Shown: positions 4,800 to 5,619 of the stretch, piece by piece
How positions within the stretch are numbered: the first letter of the stretch is position 1
How the letters are laid out: each line of letters starts with the position of its first letter
NCBI GenBank assembly: GCA_943323725.2
Contig: CALPIW020000119.1
Coordinates: 1-5,619, forward strand
Length of the DNA: 5,619 bases
Direction of reading: 5' to 3'
DNA from: Polynucleobacter meluiroseus
Lineage (GTDB): Bacteria; Verrucomicrobiota; Verrucomicrobiia; Opitutales; UBA953
Notes under the pieces: generated by a model
What the model saw: the letters and a program-made list of their open reading frames with translations, nothing else
Database searches by the model: none
What the model was told of the DNA's origin: nothing
Position numbers and translations under genes: made by a program

Positions 4800-5619
4800 A
4801 TGGTCACGGACAACAAACCTTCTCTGGTCACCATCAATGTCGATGGCGTCGAACATCAAGTCCCGGCCGGAGCCAACCTGGTCGACGCCCTCGGCAAGAT
4901 CGGCAAGGAAGTCCCCCACTATTGCTACCACCCGAAGCTCCCGGTCGCCGGCAACTGCCGCATGTGCCTGGTCGAACTCGGCTCGCCGATGCGCGACCGC
5001 GCGACGAACGAGCTGGTGATGGAGAACGGCCTGCCGAAGATCGGTTGGCAGCCCAAGCCGGCCATCGCCTGCGCCACCAACGTCACCCCGGGCCTGCACG
5101 TCCGCCTCGAGTCGCCCGGCGTCAAGGCCTGCCGCGAAGGCGTGACGGAGATGCTCCTCCTCAACCACCCGCTCGACTGCCCGATCTGCGACCAGGCCGG
5201 CGAGTGCAAGCTCCAGGAATTCTCCGCCGAATACGGCCGCGGTTATTCGCGCTATGTCGACGAGAAGAACGCCAAGCCGAAGAAGACCCGCCTCGGGCCC
5301 CGCGTCACGCTCGACGACGAACGCTGCATCCTCTGCTCGCGCTGCATCCGCTTCTCGAAGGAAATCGCGAAGGACGACGTCCTCGGCTTCATCGACCGCG
5401 GCAGCTACTCGACGCTCACCTGCTTCCCCGGCAAGCAGCTCTCGAACAACTACTCGCTCAACACGGTCGACATCTGCCCCGTCGGTGCGCTCACCAGCAC
5501 GGATTTCCGCTTCAAGATGCGCGTCTGGTTTCTCAAGCAGACCAACAGCCTCGACACCGAATCCTCCGTCGGCGCCAACACCGTCGTCTGGTCCCGCGAA
5601 GGCACGATCTACCGCATCA
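4800..5619 (+). CDS. nuoG: NADH-quinone oxidoreductase subunit G (NuoG), 3'-partial
   Basis: NuoG carries electrons from the NADH-oxidising NuoEF unit towards quinone through a chain of Fe-S clusters in the cytoplasmic arm of complex I. The 273 visible residues show a ferredoxin-like [2Fe-2S] site (Cys 42, 53, 56, 91; N1b type), the H-x3-C-x2-C-x5-C site (His 123, Cys 127, 130, 136; N5 type) and C-x2-C-x2-C plus D-I-C-P-V-G-A-L (Cys 176, 179, 182, 226; N4 type). The molybdopterin-oxidoreductase-like domain begins near residue 245; its optional N7 ligand positions appear to be Asp 252, Ser 255 and Ala 259, so N7 is probably absent. The start is firm: an in-frame TAA at 4785-4787 leaves ATG 4800 as the only early start. 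No Shine-Dalgarno sequence lies at normal distance. Formate dehydrogenase or hydrogenase subunits share these motifs, but the sequence after the N4 site favours NuoG. Upstream neighbour is not a nuo gene. Confidence 0.92.
   Translation, partial: MVTDNKPSLVTINVDGVEHQVPAGANLVDALGKIGKEVPHYCYHPKLPVAGNCRMCLVELGSPMRDRATNELVMENGLPKIGWQPKPAIACATNVTPGLHVRLESPGVKACREGVTEMLLLNHPLDCPICDQAGECKLQEFSAEYGRGYSRYVDEKNAKPKKTRLGPRVTLDDERCILCSRCIRFSKEIAKDDVLGFIDRGSYSTLTCFPGKQLSNNYSLNTVDICPVGALTSTDFRFKMRVWFLKQTNSLDTESSVGANTVVWSREGTIYRI

Overview
The window is very GC-rich and holds two partial protein-coding genes on the + strand, separated by a 374-base intergenic island full of small repeats. The left gene runs in from outside the window. 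It encodes the C-terminal 1474 residues of a giant type V (autotransporter) surface protein: a low-complexity Gly/Ala/Ser/Thr-rich beta-helix passenger built from PATR-type repeats, a linker, and a C-terminal outer-membrane beta-barrel ending in Phe. The right gene starts at 4800 and runs off the right edge. Its 273 visible residues are the iron-sulfur N-terminal part of NuoG, the large Fe-S subunit of the peripheral arm of NADH:quinone oxidoreductase (complex I).

The organism is a Gram-negative (diderm) bacterium, since an autotransporter needs an outer membrane, and it has a complex I respiratory chain. Strong GC bias, the style of the PATR autotransporter, a NuoG start without an obvious Shine-Dalgarno sequence and the NuoG sequence character together suggest the Verrucomicrobia (Opitutae-like). 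This assignment is an inference from memory of such proteins, and a proteobacterium is not excluded.

Layout: 1-4425 autotransporter (5' end missing). Within it, three pairs of ~30-residue PATR repeats lie at 172-2196, with related spacer modules between them. Two PGNSPG-like motifs (2353-2379 and 2824-2853), a helical linker with a compact four-cysteine cluster (3577-3594) and the barrel (about 3595-4422) follow. 4426-4799 is the intergenic island: a G-rich stretch after the stop codon, two copies of a composite direct repeat, three 21-base perfect hairpins with REP-like GTAG/GGAG tetranucleotides directly beside the stems, and a C-rich tract whose complement is a strong G-quadruplex candidate. 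4800-5619 is nuoG (3' end missing).

The two genes have no functional link that I can see; one builds a cell-surface or secreted fibre, the other is core respiration. The most unusual part is the intergenic island, which looks like a small REP/BIME-type mobile repeat cluster next to the start of nuoG. I see no complete new multi-gene system here.
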